Numbered from the stretch's first letter, positions 34,702 through 43,332 are shown. The stretch is DNA of 64,000 nucleotides from Nitrosopumilus piranensis (GCF_000875775.1 NZ_CP010868.1:868001-932000), one strand, 5' to 3'. Numbers and translations: made by a program. The notes: generated by a model from the sequence alone, not told the origin.

Positions 34702-34735
34702 GAATTACTATATCACTTAACTTTGGAATAAGACT

Positions 34736-35008
34736 ATGGAAAAATTGCTTCATTCTGAGAAGTCCAGTCTTTTACATGAAAAAAATGTCAAAAAACAAAA
34801 ACTTTTTGATACATGTAAGTTGGGAGGGCGATGGAAACGCACAGATAGTTTTACACCTCATCATTATGTTGCATTAGGTGATGGCGCATCATTGAACTTG
34901 AGCATGATTGGTGCCAACTATACTGAATTATTTAGATTCAAAAAGAATTCAGAAATTATAATCAAAGATAGTATTGCAGAATTTTATGAAGAGGATTTGA
35001 TTCGGTAG
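34736..35008 (+). CDS. hypothetical protein upstream of MscS-like gene
   Basis: 90 aa. Polar helical N-terminus (EKLLHSEKSSLLHEKNVKKQ), then DTCKLGGRWKRTDSFTPHHYVALGDG and a small beta part ending in EIIIKDSIAEFYEEDLIR. No family recognised. It ends 2 nt before the MscS-like gene, so they are cotranscribed. Confidence 0.6.
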   Translation: MEKLLHSEKSSLLHEKNVKKQKLFDTCKLGGRWKRTDSFTPHHYVALGDGASLNLSMIGANYTELFRFKKNSEIIIKDSIAEFYEEDLIR

Positions 35009-35010
35009 AT

Positions 35011-35526
35011 TTGTCTGAAATACTTTTTGCTGGATTATCTCTAGTCATAACTGGTATCTTGTATTTTTTTACAAGACAAATAATCAATCAAAAATTACAG
35101 GACCTTCAAGGCTCAGATAAGCTGTTGGGGTTAATTCTTATTTTTATTACCTTGGGTGAGATACTTTATCTAGGTATACACTTTGGATTATTTGATATTG
35201 CATTAGAATTGATTACCTCAATTGGTGCCGTAGCTGTAGTTATTGGAATAGCATTACAAAATCAATTAAAAAATACTGTTTCAGGTATTAGCATATTTTT
35301 GAATAGTCAAATCAATGTAGGTGATACAATAGAATTTGATTATGTTAAATGTAAAATTACAAGATTACATTTAACAAAAATTACTGCGATATCTGATGAG
35401 GGTATACGAGTTATCATACCTAATCATAAACTTAGCGAAGAGATGATCCAAATATATCCAAAAAAACTTAACACAATTCAAGCAAAAAATAAAAAATTTG
35501 AGAATTTTAATAAAATAAATAGCTGA
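35011..35526 (+). CDS. short MscS-family mechanosensitive channel
   Basis: 171 aa from TTG 35011. Three hydrophobic helices; the pore helix and start of the MscS beta domain are clear in LITSIGAVAVVIGIALQNQLKNTVSGISIFLNSQINVGDTIEFD (about residues 68-112). It then has only a short beta part and lacks the large C-terminal vestibule of E. coli MscS. Probably opens under membrane tension during osmotic downshift. Confidence 0.82.
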   Translation: MSEILFAGLSLVITGILYFFTRQIINQKLQDLQGSDKLLGLILIFITLGEILYLGIHFGLFDIALELITSIGAVAVVIGIALQNQLKNTVSGISIFLNSQINVGDTIEFDYVKCKITRLHLTKITAISDEGIRVIIPNHKLSEEMIQIYPKKLNTIQAKNKKFENFNKINS

Positions 35527-35539
35527 AATTATTATTTGA

Positions 35540-35546
35540 AGCTTAT
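35540..35546 (+). promoter_or_regulatory. AGCTTAT site, 42 nt before the 35582 gene
   Basis: AGCTTAT starts 42 nt before ATG 35582; GTTATAAC follows about 11 nt downstream as a likely TATA box. Confidence 0.5.
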
Positions 35547-35581
35547 AATTTGTTATAACTAAATATGCTGTAGTTGTTTTA

Positions 35582-35773
35582 ATGAGAAAACTTTTAGATC
35601 CTCATCATGATTACCTCAAAACTGAAGAAAATGTTAAAAAATATCTTAATTCGTTGTCTGATTCACAATTAAAACTATATTTTGAAGCAATAGAATTTAC
35701 CCCATTTCCATTAATGCTTATTCAAGAATATTCAAAACGTTTTTCTAAAAATCGTCAAAAAACACGTAAATGA
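35582..35773 (+). CDS. 63-aa hypothetical protein
   Basis: Charged helical protein: LLDPHHDYLKTEENVKKYLN, SDSQLKLYFEAIEFTPFPLML and a basic tail KRFSKNRQKTRK. No motif recognised. The promoter has the AGCTTAT site and it is followed by the FilR1-like regulator. Confidence 0.55.
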   Translation: MRKLLDPHHDYLKTEENVKKYLNSLSDSQLKLYFEAIEFTPFPLMLIQEYSKRFSKNRQKTRK

Positions 35774-35861
35774 AAATCACGTTGAAAAATAATTTTTCAA
35801 AATATTTTGAAATGTATTATAAAATATATTTAATAAGGATACACAAACTACTCCTGTAATT

Positions 35862-36656
35862 ATGGATAAATATGAAGTTGTATCTGCAAATTTTTTAGAA
35901 TTAGCAAGTGAACAACGACTAAAGATTCTTTCACATCTTAGCACCCATCCCTTACGAGTATCAGTTTTAGCTAAAAAAATTAATGTTACCTCTCAAGAAA
36001 TCCATAGAAATCTTGAGCGATTATCAAATTCAGGATTTGTAAAGAAAGGTGTTGATGAGCATTTTCATATTACCACAATTGGACAGCTGATGTTGAGTCA
36101 AATGCCATTGATGTTTTTTATAACAAAGAATCAAAAGTATTTTGCCAGTCATGATGTGGGCGTATTGCCAATCAAATTTAGTCGAAGACTTGGGGTGCTT
36201 GAAAATTGTGAACACATCAAAGGTGTTACAAATGTTTTAAACAAGTGGAAAAGCATTTACAAAAATTCTAAAGAATTTGTTTATGATATTACCAATGAAA
36301 TGCCTCTTGGCATGGATGAAATTCTGTTAAAAAGAATAAAAAATGGTGTAAAATACCGACATATAGTCAGTAAAGATCTAGATGAGCCTGAAGACAGGAC
36401 TTCGAATTTACAGAAATTGGGATATTATGATTTTATCCAGAAAGGAAAAATTGAGAGAAAGGAGCTTTCTAAAACTAAAACTGTTTTAATTTTAAATGAA
36501 AATGAAGCTGGAATTGTTTTCCCTACTTCTGATGGGGAACCTGATCTACGACACATGTTTTATGGCGATGGAACTATGTTCCTAGATTGGTGTATTGATT
36601 ATTTTGATTTTTATTGGAAAAAATCTAAAAAAATAAGCAAATTCCCAAAACGATAA
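35862..36656 (+). CDS. FilR1-like winged-helix regulator (copy 1 of 2)
   Basis: 264 aa. ArsR-like winged helix at the N-terminus (NFLELASEQRLKILSHLSTHPLRVSVLAKKINVTSQEIHRNLERLSNSGFVKK), followed by the FilR1/DUF1724-type effector domain (EFVYDITNEMPLGMDEILLKRIKNGVKYRHIV ... GIVFPTSDGEPDLRHMFYGDG). Paralogue at 48775-49578. A TATA-like ATATATTTAATAAGG lies about 30-45 nt before the start. A candidate reader of the AGCTTA sites (inference). Confidence 0.85.
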   Translation: MDKYEVVSANFLELASEQRLKILSHLSTHPLRVSVLAKKINVTSQEIHRNLERLSNSGFVKKGVDEHFHITTIGQLMLSQMPLMFFITKNQKYFASHDVGVLPIKFSRRLGVLENCEHIKGVTNVLNKWKSIYKNSKEFVYDITNEMPLGMDEILLKRIKNGVKYRHIVSKDLDEPEDRTSNLQKLGYYDFIQKGKIERKELSKTKTVLILNENEAGIVFPTSDGEPDLRHMFYGDGTMFLDWCIDYFDFYWKKSKKISKFPKR

Positions 36657-36694
36657 ACTATATTTTGTAATCTGTTCTCAAATGTGATAATTGA

Positions 36695-36701
36695 AGCTTA
36701 T
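36695..36701 (+). promoter_or_regulatory. AGCTTAT site, 61 nt before the cupredoxin start
   Basis: AGCTTAT begins 61 nt before ATG 36756, the same spacing as at the 49-aa gene copy A and the distal site of the SNF transporter. GATATAC lies at a TATA distance from the start. Confidence 0.45.
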
Positions 36702-36755
36702 TTTCATAATTCGTGTTTACCTAGTATGATATACAATCGATTCAAAAAGTAAGTA

Positions 36756-37406
36756 ATGAAAAACCAAAACGACAAATTTGGAATTATTATGTCCGTTGCT
36801 ATAACTGCAGTACTTCTTGGTGTTGTGGGAAGTGTAAGTGCCACAAATGATGGCTCTATTCAACCACAAGGTCAGGCTATTATTGATAGAACCACCAATG
36901 AGATACAAGACATTCCAAATTCCATGCAAGATGTCACATCTAATGCTTTAAAAAATACTGAAGATATTATTTCTGAAATTCCAGATGTCGCTGAAGAGAT
37001 AATTGAAGAATCTAATTCAGTATCTGAATTTGTAGATAATACCGGAGATATTATTGAAGATACTATGCCTGAAGTTCCTGTAGTTGTCAAACAAACTGAA
37101 GGAAAACTATTGGAAATGGTTAGTATTCCTCAAGATACAGGCGTTCCTGGTTGTGAAGAGTCAGACACATGCTACTTACCTATACATGCGACAATGAATT
37201 CTGGAGGAGAAGTAATATGGACTAATCATGACTCTATTCCACACACTGTAACATCTGGAAATCCTAGTGAAGGTCCCGATGGAATATTTGATAGTGGATT
37301 AATCATGCCTGGAAAAACATATTCAGTTCAACTGGATCTTGCATTTGAGTATGACTACTTTTGTATAGTGCATCCTTGGATGCAAGGTACAATCACAATC
37401 CAATGA
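36756..37406 (+). CDS. membrane-anchored cupredoxin (plastocyanin-like)
   Basis: 216 aa. N-terminal signal/anchor (IIMSVAITAVLLGVVGSVSA), an acidic helical spacer (about residues 35-115), then a blue-copper domain. All type 1 ligands are visible: His in SIPHTVTSG, then C, H and M in YFCIVHPWMQG at the C-terminus. Thaumarchaea use such proteins as electron carriers outside the membrane; the partner here is unknown. Confidence 0.87.
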   Translation: MKNQNDKFGIIMSVAITAVLLGVVGSVSATNDGSIQPQGQAIIDRTTNEIQDIPNSMQDVTSNALKNTEDIISEIPDVAEEIIEESNSVSEFVDNTGDIIEDTMPEVPVVVKQTEGKLLEMVSIPQDTGVPGCEESDTCYLPIHATMNSGGEVIWTNHDSIPHTVTSGNPSEGPDGIFDSGLIMPGKTYSVQLDLAFEYDYFCIVHPWMQGTITIQ

Positions 37407-37532
37407 TTTTTTCATTTTTTGGGTACATTCAAGATTTTGTTTTAACTTGTGGTAATGTCAAACATATTTGATATTGTTTGGTACAAATTAAAAATTAGAT
37501 AGAGATTTGTATGGATGGAAATTACTTAACCC

Positions 37533-38753
37533 ATGTCTGAGGAATTTGTATTTAATATTCTTGTGTTGTTAGTGTCTGCAATTATTCTTGGAGAAGTTTT
37601 TAAACGAATTAAATTACCTGCAATGGTTGGCCATCTTTTAGCGGGAGTTATAATTGGACCGACATTGCTTGGAATTGTTCATATCGATGACTCTTTTCTA
37701 GTGTTCATTGATCTTGCAGTATTTTTCTTGATGTTTTTAGCTGGTTTGGAATTGCATCCAGAAGAAATCAAAAAGGCAGGAAAACGTGGTATTGTTTTAT
37801 CTCTACTTGCTTTTAGCATTCCATTTTTGGCAACATATGGTTTGATGGATGCATTAGGACAACCAATGATTACATCAATGTTTGTTTCGCTGACTCTGGC
37901 AATTACTGCAGTACCCGTAAGTGCAGTAGTATTGATGGAATTTAAGCTATTGAAAAGTAAACTTGGTACCACTGTGATGACTGCAGGCATCATCAATGAT
38001 ATTTTATCCCTAGTTATCTTGGCAATAATTCTACAAATGGCAGTTAATGGAACTGACAGTGCTAGTCCTGAAGAATCTTTGGATATGATGAAAGTTGCAC
38101 TATCTACTGCAAAAATAGCTGCATTTGTAGGTGGCATATTTTTGGTTGATTATTTGCTAAATAGATTTAGCCGCCAGGTTCCTAGAAAACTGATTCCTAT
38201 TTTCTCAAAATTAAAGACAAGAGAATCTGGCTTTGCAATATTGCTGATTGTGACATTTGGTATTTCCCTTTTAGCTGAAATGGCAGGACTTCATTTTATT
38301 ATTGGAACATTTTTTGCAGGTTTGATAATATATAGAAAAATCATTGGCAAAGAACATTTTGAAACCATTAATGATGTATATAGTAAAATTACATTTGGAT
38401 TTTTCTCGCCAATATTTTTTGCATTCATAGGAACAGAATTACATGCTCAGTCTTTGTCCGGCTCAATTCCATTATTTTTGATGCTGTTGGCAGTAGCTAT
38501 TGCTGGAAAGGTAGGCGGAGGATTTCTTGGAGCAAAAATTGTTGGCTTTTCAACACAAAAAAGCAAAGTCATTGGTTATCTTATGAATAGTAGAGGAATG
38601 GTTGAACTTGTTATCGCAGTTATTGGGTTAGAGGCAGGCATTATCGATGAGACAATGTTTTCAATAATAGTTGCTGTTGGATTTATTACTACAATTCTTG
38701 CACCCATAATGTCTAGAGTTTCTATAAAACACTCAAAGGAAAGTTTTTCATAG
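37533..38753 (+). CDS. CPA2-family cation/proton antiporter
   Basis: 406 aa, about 12 membrane helices. Typical Kef/NapA-like start (LVSAIILGEVFKRIKLPAMVGHLLAGVIIGPTLLG), GLELHPEEIKK, the ion-binding region around GIINDILSLVIL (N-D pair), and ending GMVELVIAVIGLEAG. No TrkA-N domain, so it is a bare transporter for Na+ or K+ against H+. Stands alone, convergent with the SNF gene. Confidence 0.9.
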   Translation: MSEEFVFNILVLLVSAIILGEVFKRIKLPAMVGHLLAGVIIGPTLLGIVHIDDSFLVFIDLAVFFLMFLAGLELHPEEIKKAGKRGIVLSLLAFSIPFLATYGLMDALGQPMITSMFVSLTLAITAVPVSAVVLMEFKLLKSKLGTTVMTAGIINDILSLVILAIILQMAVNGTDSASPEESLDMMKVALSTAKIAAFVGGIFLVDYLLNRFSRQVPRKLIPIFSKLKTRESGFAILLIVTFGISLLAEMAGLHFIIGTFFAGLIIYRKIIGKEHFETINDVYSKITFGFFSPIFFAFIGTELHAQSLSGSIPLFLMLLAVAIAGKVGGGFLGAKIVGFSTQKSKVIGYLMNSRGMVELVIAVIGLEAGIIDETMFSIIVAVGFITTILAPIMSRVSIKHSKESFS

Positions 38754-38779
38754 AAATTAAAATTTAATGATTAGAAACC

Positions 38780-40096
38780 TTAAAAATTTTCAGATAAAAT
38801 TGATGATACAACTGTAAGTATTATTAACATTGGTGCAACAAATTTTAACACATGAATAGTCCAATCTGGAAAATTATATCTTGAATTTTTGTTTAAATTT
38901 TCTAAAATTCTTTTCTTTTTCATAAACCACGCTACTGAAATTACAAACACCAATTCTGCAATTGTAATGCCATATGTTCCAAAGATCTTATCTAAAAGAT
39001 CTAGAAATTTTTCTTCTTGAAATTCAAGTGATATTGGTGAATAACTCAAGGCAGATGGAATTCCAAACATCAGTACCAATACCAACACAAAAAATGCAGC
39101 TTTTCTCCTTGATGTTCTAAATGATTCTTGAACTGATGCCATTGGAACTTGGAACAAACCTATTGCTGATGTAATTCCTGCAACAAACAGTAGTGAAAAA
39201 AATATTGCGCCAATTTGCATTCCGTAATCAATATTTGAAAAAATTTCTGGTAGAATATTAAATACTAATGGTAATCCTTGTGAAGGACTTTGGGCGTTTG
39301 AAAATACTAGAGAAAATATTATAATTCCTGCCAAAATGGACACTCCTGTATTTGTTACAATTATGGTTGATGTGGGTTTAAGTAAGAACTGCCTTTTGCC
39401 CAAATAGCTGCCATATGTCAGCATTGCTCCTGAACCTAATGACAGTGAAAAGAAAGCCTGCCCTAAGGCTGTAGTCCAGATCTCAGGATTGACCAAAGAT
39501 GAAAAATCTGGCCTCAAAAAATACGTAATGCCTTCCATTGCATTTGGAAGTGTTATTGCATAAATTGTAAAAGGAATTAGTATGGCAATCAAAAAAACTA
39601 CTGCAATTTTATTAAATTTCTCGATTCCGTGAATTACACCTTTATTGACAATGGACACTACGATTAATGTCACTACTACAAAAGAGATTAATGAAAAATA
39701 TGTCTGGGCTAAATCTTCAAAACCAAGTACGTTTGAAACCAAAAAACTTGATAGATAAAATCCAATCCAACCAATGATTACCAAATAATAGCTTAGTATT
39801 ACAAGCGAAACTGAAGCAATTAGAACACCAAACCACTTTAACTTTGTTCTAATTCTTTTAAGACTATTAACAATTGATGATTGAAAATATTTTCCAACTG
39901 AAAATTCCAACATCATGAGAATTACACCTAGCCCTACAACTACTATCAAAAAAGGAACAAGAAATGCTCCTCCCCCATTTTCTCCCACGATGTAAGGAAA
40001 TCTCCATATGTTTGCCACTCCTACTGCTGATCCAATACATGCTAAAATGAAACCACTAGTTGATTTCCATTCTTCTCGTTTTACTTCTGATTCCAA
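38780..40096 (-). CDS. SNF-family Na+-dependent symporter
   Basis: 438 aa from TTG 40096, 11-12 membrane helices. Hallmark TM1 motif GFILACIGSAVGVANIWRFPYIVGENGGGAFLVPF (Na+ and substrate site), TM6 FFSLSLGSGAMLTYGSYL and TM8 GITSAIGLFQVPMAS. LeuT-fold transporters move amino acids or similar compounds with Na+; the substrate cannot be told. Two AGCTTAA sites lie 42 and 61 nt upstream. Confidence 0.9.
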   Translation of the reverse strand: MESEVKREEWKSTSGFILACIGSAVGVANIWRFPYIVGENGGGAFLVPFLIVVVGLGVILMMLEFSVGKYFQSSIVNSLKRIRTKLKWFGVLIASVSLVILSYYLVIIGWIGFYLSSFLVSNVLGFEDLAQTYFSLISFVVVTLIVVSIVNKGVIHGIEKFNKIAVVFLIAILIPFTIYAITLPNAMEGITYFLRPDFSSLVNPEIWTTALGQAFFSLSLGSGAMLTYGSYLGKRQFLLKPTSTIIVTNTGVSILAGIIIFSLVFSNAQSPSQGLPLVFNILPEIFSNIDYGMQIGAIFFSLLFVAGITSAIGLFQVPMASVQESFRTSRRKAAFFVLVLVLMFGIPSALSYSPISLEFQEEKFLDLLDKIFGTYGITIAELVFVISVAWFMKKKRILENLNKNSRYNFPDWTIHVLKFVAPMLIILTVVSSILSENF

Positions 40097-40131
40097 CTAT
40101 ATTTTTTTTTCAAAAAAACAAAAAAATACAA

Positions 40132-40157
40132 TTAAGCTATTGTTGTTAAATTAAGCT
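40132..40157 (-). promoter_or_regulatory. two phased AGCTTAA sites upstream of the SNF gene
   Basis: Minus-strand AGCTTAA begins at 40138 and at 40157, that is 42 and 61 nt before the TTG start at 40096, 19 bp apart. It is the only promoter here holding both spacing classes in the gene's orientation. Confidence 0.55.
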
Positions 40158-40303
40158 TGAGATTTTACATGTTAGATGTATATCTTAATGGGTATTCTAA
40201 AAAATATACTTGAAAATAAATCATAAAACACATTGACATTTGTTGAAATAATATTTTCTAAACTACATGTAATGTTTAAGAGAAGTCATTTACAATATAG
40301 TTT

Positions 40304-40567
40304 ATGGCAAATGTTACAATCAAAGCAGAGGAAAACGGTCCTCTACTAGTAGTGGTAGATAAAAAAACAACTGTTACCTTGTGTAGATGTGGCGGATCTC
40401 AAACCCAGCCTAGTTGTGACGGTGCACATGAAAAAATTGGGTTTAAAGCAGAAGGATCTGAAATTGAAATTCACAAACATCCTGAATCTAAAATGAAACC
40501 AAAATCTCTACGACATGGTGAAGGAAAATCTTTTTCAAAAATGAAAGAAGAAGTGGGATTGAAATAA
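40304..40567 (+). CDS. CDGSH iron-sulfur domain protein
   Basis: 87 aa. The CDGSH motif reads LCRCGGSQTQPSCDGAHEKIGF (residues about 27-49), giving the three Cys and one His that hold a 2Fe-2S cluster. Polar His/Lys-rich C-terminal extension. Likely a small redox or cluster-transfer protein. TTTACAATATAG lies at a TATA-like distance. Confidence 0.9.
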   Translation: MANVTIKAEENGPLLVVVDKKTTVTLCRCGGSQTQPSCDGAHEKIGFKAEGSEIEIHKHPESKMKPKSLRHGEGKSFSKMKEEVGLK

Positions 40568-40578
40568 TTTTGACCTAA

Positions 40579-41394
40579 TCATCTATTTCTTCTACGTTTT
40601 AGATAATCTGAAATTATTTTTCCTGCAAATTCGTCAGGTGAAAGTTCTTTTTTATTTGATTGTGATGCAAGCTTTTTTGCGTTTGTCTTTGATAGTTTAA
40701 TTGATAATTTTTGTTTGATTCGCATAGTTCTTGCACGCTTTAGCAATTTTTGATGAGATGATTTTGGTGATTGGGATAATGCTTGGATGTATCTTCTTCG
40801 TAAACTTGGATCTAGTTTTGAAATTTGCCCTGCAATTTTTTCAGCTTTTTTTATGTTTGGGGTTATCTGGTAAAGTTTTGTCATTTCGTCTCGTGAAACT
40901 AATTGTGGAACAAGTGCCTTTAATTTGTCTGGAACTCCTGCAAATCCCAAGTATTTGTTAAGTGTGGGAATTGACATGCCCATTGATTTTGCAGCAGCTG
41001 ATTTTCCTACATGTTCAGCTAAAAATTTACAAGAATCTGCAATCTCTTTGTGATTCATATCCTTTCTATGGATATTTTCAACTACTGATGCTGCTTTTGC
41101 ATTCTCAAGATCATACGATGTTTGTTTTGTGAGAACGTGAACTGGAATTTTCTTTGCACCTAACCTCTTCATTGCAGCAAGTCTTCTTTGCCCTGACATT
41201 AGCAAGAATGTGTTTTTACTTTCTTTTTGAACTAGAGGTGGATTCAACAATCCCTCATTTTTAATGGATTTTGCTAACTCTGCAATGTTTTCTCTATCGA
41301 GTTTTCGTGCCTGAGCCTCTTTCCATACTCTGATCTGCTTTATTGGAATCTCTCTTAACCTGTATGAAATTGTAGGTTTGTATCTTCGCACCAC
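40579..41394 (-). CDS. ParB/Spo0J-like protein
   Basis: 271 aa. N-terminal ParB-type domain (IPIKQIRVWKEAQARKLDRENIAELAKSIKNEGLLNPPLV, MSGQRRLAAMKRLGAKKIPVHV with the G-x-R-R nucleotide motif, about residues 67-72), then a helix-turn-helix (KSAAAKSMGMSIPTLNKYLGFAGVP, about 130-155) and a very basic tail (LKRRRNR). No ParA is adjacent. Role in chromosome organisation or as a regulator is family inference. Confidence 0.85.
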   Translation of the reverse strand: MVRRYKPTISYRLREIPIKQIRVWKEAQARKLDRENIAELAKSIKNEGLLNPPLVQKESKNTFLLMSGQRRLAAMKRLGAKKIPVHVLTKQTSYDLENAKAASVVENIHRKDMNHKEIADSCKFLAEHVGKSAAAKSMGMSIPTLNKYLGFAGVPDKLKALVPQLVSRDEMTKLYQITPNIKKAEKIAGQISKLDPSLRRRYIQALSQSPKSSHQKLLKRARTMRIKQKLSIKLSKTNAKKLASQSNKKELSPDEFAGKIISDYLKRRRNR

Positions 41395-41654
41395 TACCTC
41401 AAAAACATCGTCTTTAATGTAACTCTTGGTCTATTGAAAATAATTAAAACTCTAATTCTTTCAACCAATTTTTCATTAAAAAAATATAAATTAATTTCCT
41501 GAAACTAATTCCCAAATAAACTCAAAAAACTCTCTTATCATGCCACCTTATTCTTTGAAAATATAGTTAACTGTCAATCTAAAAAACCCTTGACTTGAAT
41601 ATAATAACTTTCAACCAGAAATTTCAAATTTTCTATAGTTTAAGATACCTTTCC
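41395..41654. other. AT-rich intergenic stretch, no gene seen
   Basis: About 260 bp upstream of the ParB-like gene, very AT-rich, with short A/T runs. No ORF with a recognisable protein pattern and no convincing stem-loop was found. Confidence 0.5.
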
Positions 41655-41762
41655 ATGAAAGGTTTATGTTCAAAATGTCATTCTTCCGGAATTTCACTAG
41701 TGATTGACAAAGAAACTTCTCAAGCAATTTGTGAAGTGTGCAAAACAGTATTCTTGATCTAG
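41655..41762 (+). CDS. 35-aa zinc-ribbon microprotein
   Basis: ATG 41655 to TAG 41762: MKGLCSKCHSSGISLVIDKE then TSQAICEVCKTVFLI. Two C-x2-C knuckles 18 residues apart, a minimal ribbon. TTTAAGATACC lies just upstream. Convergent with the coiled-coil gene, 8 nt apart. Confidence 0.6.
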   Translation: MKGLCSKCHSSGISLVIDKETSQAICEVCKTVFLI

Positions 41763-41770
41763 TCTTATGA

Positions 41771-41962
41771 CTAGGATAATTTTGAAGAGAGCTCTTGGAT
41801 CGCTTTTTGCTTTGTAGTTAATTCTTTAATTTTTTCTTGGAGTTTGGAATCCTCAGAATTTTTTGATTTGATATATTCATACTCTTCTAAAAGTTGCTTG
41901 TACTCTTTTTGTAGATTCTCATAATCTTCCAACTTTTCTTTGCTGTGCTCTATCTGAGTCAA
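41771..41962 (-). CDS. short coiled-coil protein (copy 2 of 2)
   Basis: 63 aa, MTQIEHSKEKLEDYENLQKE, then YKQLLEEYEYIKSKN and LQEKIKELTTKQKAIQELSS. Paralogue of 31669-31857. Heptad-rich throughout; probably dimerises. Function unknown. Confidence 0.7.
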   Translation of the reverse strand: MTQIEHSKEKLEDYENLQKEYKQLLEEYEYIKSKNSEDSKLQEKIKELTTKQKAIQELSSKLS

Positions 41963-42036
41963 TGAATTTTTGTAAATTTCTTATTTGAAATAGGTTCTTG
42001 ACAAAAAAATTTGTTTTGAGATAAATTTTTTTAAAA

Positions 42037-42189
42037 TTACTCTATGCCTGCACCTCCTGTGGGTTTTTTGTTAAATTCTTGTAATTTTCTAGAACATGCA
42101 AGCATCTCTTCTCGCGTGTGCCTGTTTTTTTCACGCTTGCACATAGGACAAATCTCTTCAGATGATGATGGTTTTGGTGGTTTACTCAT
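42037..42189 (-). CDS. 50-aa Cys/His microprotein
   Basis: ATG 42189 to TAA 42037: MSKPPKPSSSEEICPMCKRE, then KNRHTREEMLACSRKLQEFN and a Pro/Gly tail. C-x2-C plus His and a later Cys could bind one zinc. Coding sense is this strand; the overlapping plus-strand ORF looks like a shadow. Confidence 0.55.
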   Translation of the reverse strand: MSKPPKPSSSEEICPMCKREKNRHTREEMLACSRKLQEFNKKPTGGAGIE

Positions 42190-42366
42190 CATAACATGCT
42201 ATTATACAATTATCCCTTATAGTATTTTTGATGATGTGGTTTTTTTGGAATTTGTTTTTTATGATCGCTTTTAAAAAATAGATCAAAATTATGGTTGTAT
42301 TTGTTGAGTTTTCATTAAAAATTTCTGATAATGTTATTAATTACTGGCAATTTTATTTTTGAGTTA

Positions 42367-42696
42367 ATGGCAGCAAAAAAACGTTCTATCGCTAGAAAGG
42401 TAAAACGAGGAGTAAAAAAACCAGTTCGCAAAGCCAAAAAGACTGCAAGAAGAGTTGCTACAAAAGTAAAGAAAAGAACTACAAAAGCCAAGAAAACTGT
42501 TAGAAAAGCAAAGAGTGCTGTTAGTAAGGCAAAAAGAAGAGCACAACAAGTAGCAAACAAAAGAAAAAGAGAACTTCAAAAATCAAACAACAAAGTCAAA
42601 AGCATGAAAAAGGCATTGAGAACTGCTGAAAAATCTGCACGCAAAAAGAAGGCAGATTATCAAAAAGCTCTAAAGAGAGCTTCACAAACCAAATAA
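42367..42696 (+). CDS. histone H1-like Lys/Ala-rich protein
   Basis: 109 aa from ATG 42367; a longer frame from 42331 adds a hydrophobic 12-residue piece that does not fit. Composition is mainly Lys, Arg, Ala (MAAKKRSIARKVKRGVKKP, then RKAKKTARRVATKVKKRTTK) with helix-forming repeats and a final KRASQTK. It resembles the H1 C-terminal-domain type of DNA-compacting proteins. Nucleic-acid binding is very likely; the exact role is unknown. Confidence 0.75.
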   Translation: MAAKKRSIARKVKRGVKKPVRKAKKTARRVATKVKKRTTKAKKTVRKAKSAVSKAKRRAQQVANKRKRELQKSNNKVKSMKKALRTAEKSARKKKADYQKALKRASQTK

Positions 42697-42722
42697 CTTT
42701 TTTATTTTTTTATTTTGATTTT
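42697..42722 (+). terminator. oligo-T terminator after the H1-like gene
   Basis: Runs of T (CTTTTTTATTTTTTTATTTTG) directly after the stop codon, matching the U-rich tracts at which archaeal RNA polymerase terminates. No hairpin needed or seen. Confidence 0.5.
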
Positions 42723-42751
42723 AGATTATATTGTAAAATATGTGAGAATTA

Positions 42752-42868
42752 TTACTTTTCGGACTTTTTGTAGCACTCTTCACATAATACAGGTTCATTT
42801 GCCCTAAAAATTAATTTGGAATCTTTTTCTTTTGCTCCACATTTGAAACATTCATCAACTCTTACCAT
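42752..42868 (-). CDS. 38-aa zinc-ribbon microprotein
   Basis: ATG 42868 to TAA 42752: MVRVDECFKCGAKEKDSKLI, then FRANEPVLCEECYKKSEK. Two C-x2-C pairs separated by 19 residues. The neat ribbon spacing supports it as a real gene. Function unknown. Confidence 0.6.
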   Translation of the reverse strand: MVRVDECFKCGAKEKDSKLIFRANEPVLCEECYKKSEK

Positions 42869-43023
42869 AAATTTTTGTACATCTTTTCTTTAATAAGTTT
42901 GAATGTTTTAGAATCAAAACTAATCGGTATTTGTAAAAAATATTAAAACTTTAGAATTAATGAAACTACAAAATAATTAACCACATTAGAATTGGTTTAA
43001 TACTATTTCAACTAAATTCAATT

Positions 43024-43320
43024 ATGTCTATTCGTAAACCTGTGATTAGAAAACCAAAGGTTCCAAAAATCAAAAAACCCCTAATTTCAAAGCGCAAAGG
43101 TGTTGTTAAAAAAAAGCCCACTCTTTCTATGGGTAGAATTACTGCAAAAACCCAGAAACCTTCCAATTTAGGAAAAAAAAGTACTACTAGGACCTTGGGT
43201 ACGTGTTATCGAGAAGAAAACTGTAAAGGGGTTTTGTATAGGAAGATAACCAAAACTCAGTGTAGACGTGAGGGTGGAAAAAGTTGGAGAAAAATTGGTG
43301 GCCCATGTGAGAAATTATAA
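43024..43320 (+). CDS. basic protein with C-terminal Cys motif
   Basis: 98 aa. A very basic Pro/Lys-rich N-terminal half (RKPVIRKPKVPKIKKPLISK), then a compact C-terminal part with four Cys (TCYREENCKGVLYRKITKTQCRREGGKSWRKIGGPCEKL). Probably binds nucleic acid or sits in a larger complex. TTTAATACTATTT about 30 nt upstream could be the TATA region. Confidence 0.65.
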   Translation: MSIRKPVIRKPKVPKIKKPLISKRKGVVKKKPTLSMGRITAKTQKPSNLGKKSTTRTLGTCYREENCKGVLYRKITKTQCRREGGKSWRKIGGPCEKL

Positions 43321-43332
43321 TTTTATAAAATT

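Noticed and set aside
42315-42579. Long minus-strand ORFs opposite the H1-like gene
   Set aside because: They arise from the AAG/AAA-rich codons of the H1-like gene and show only Phe/Leu/Cys-rich shadow sequence.
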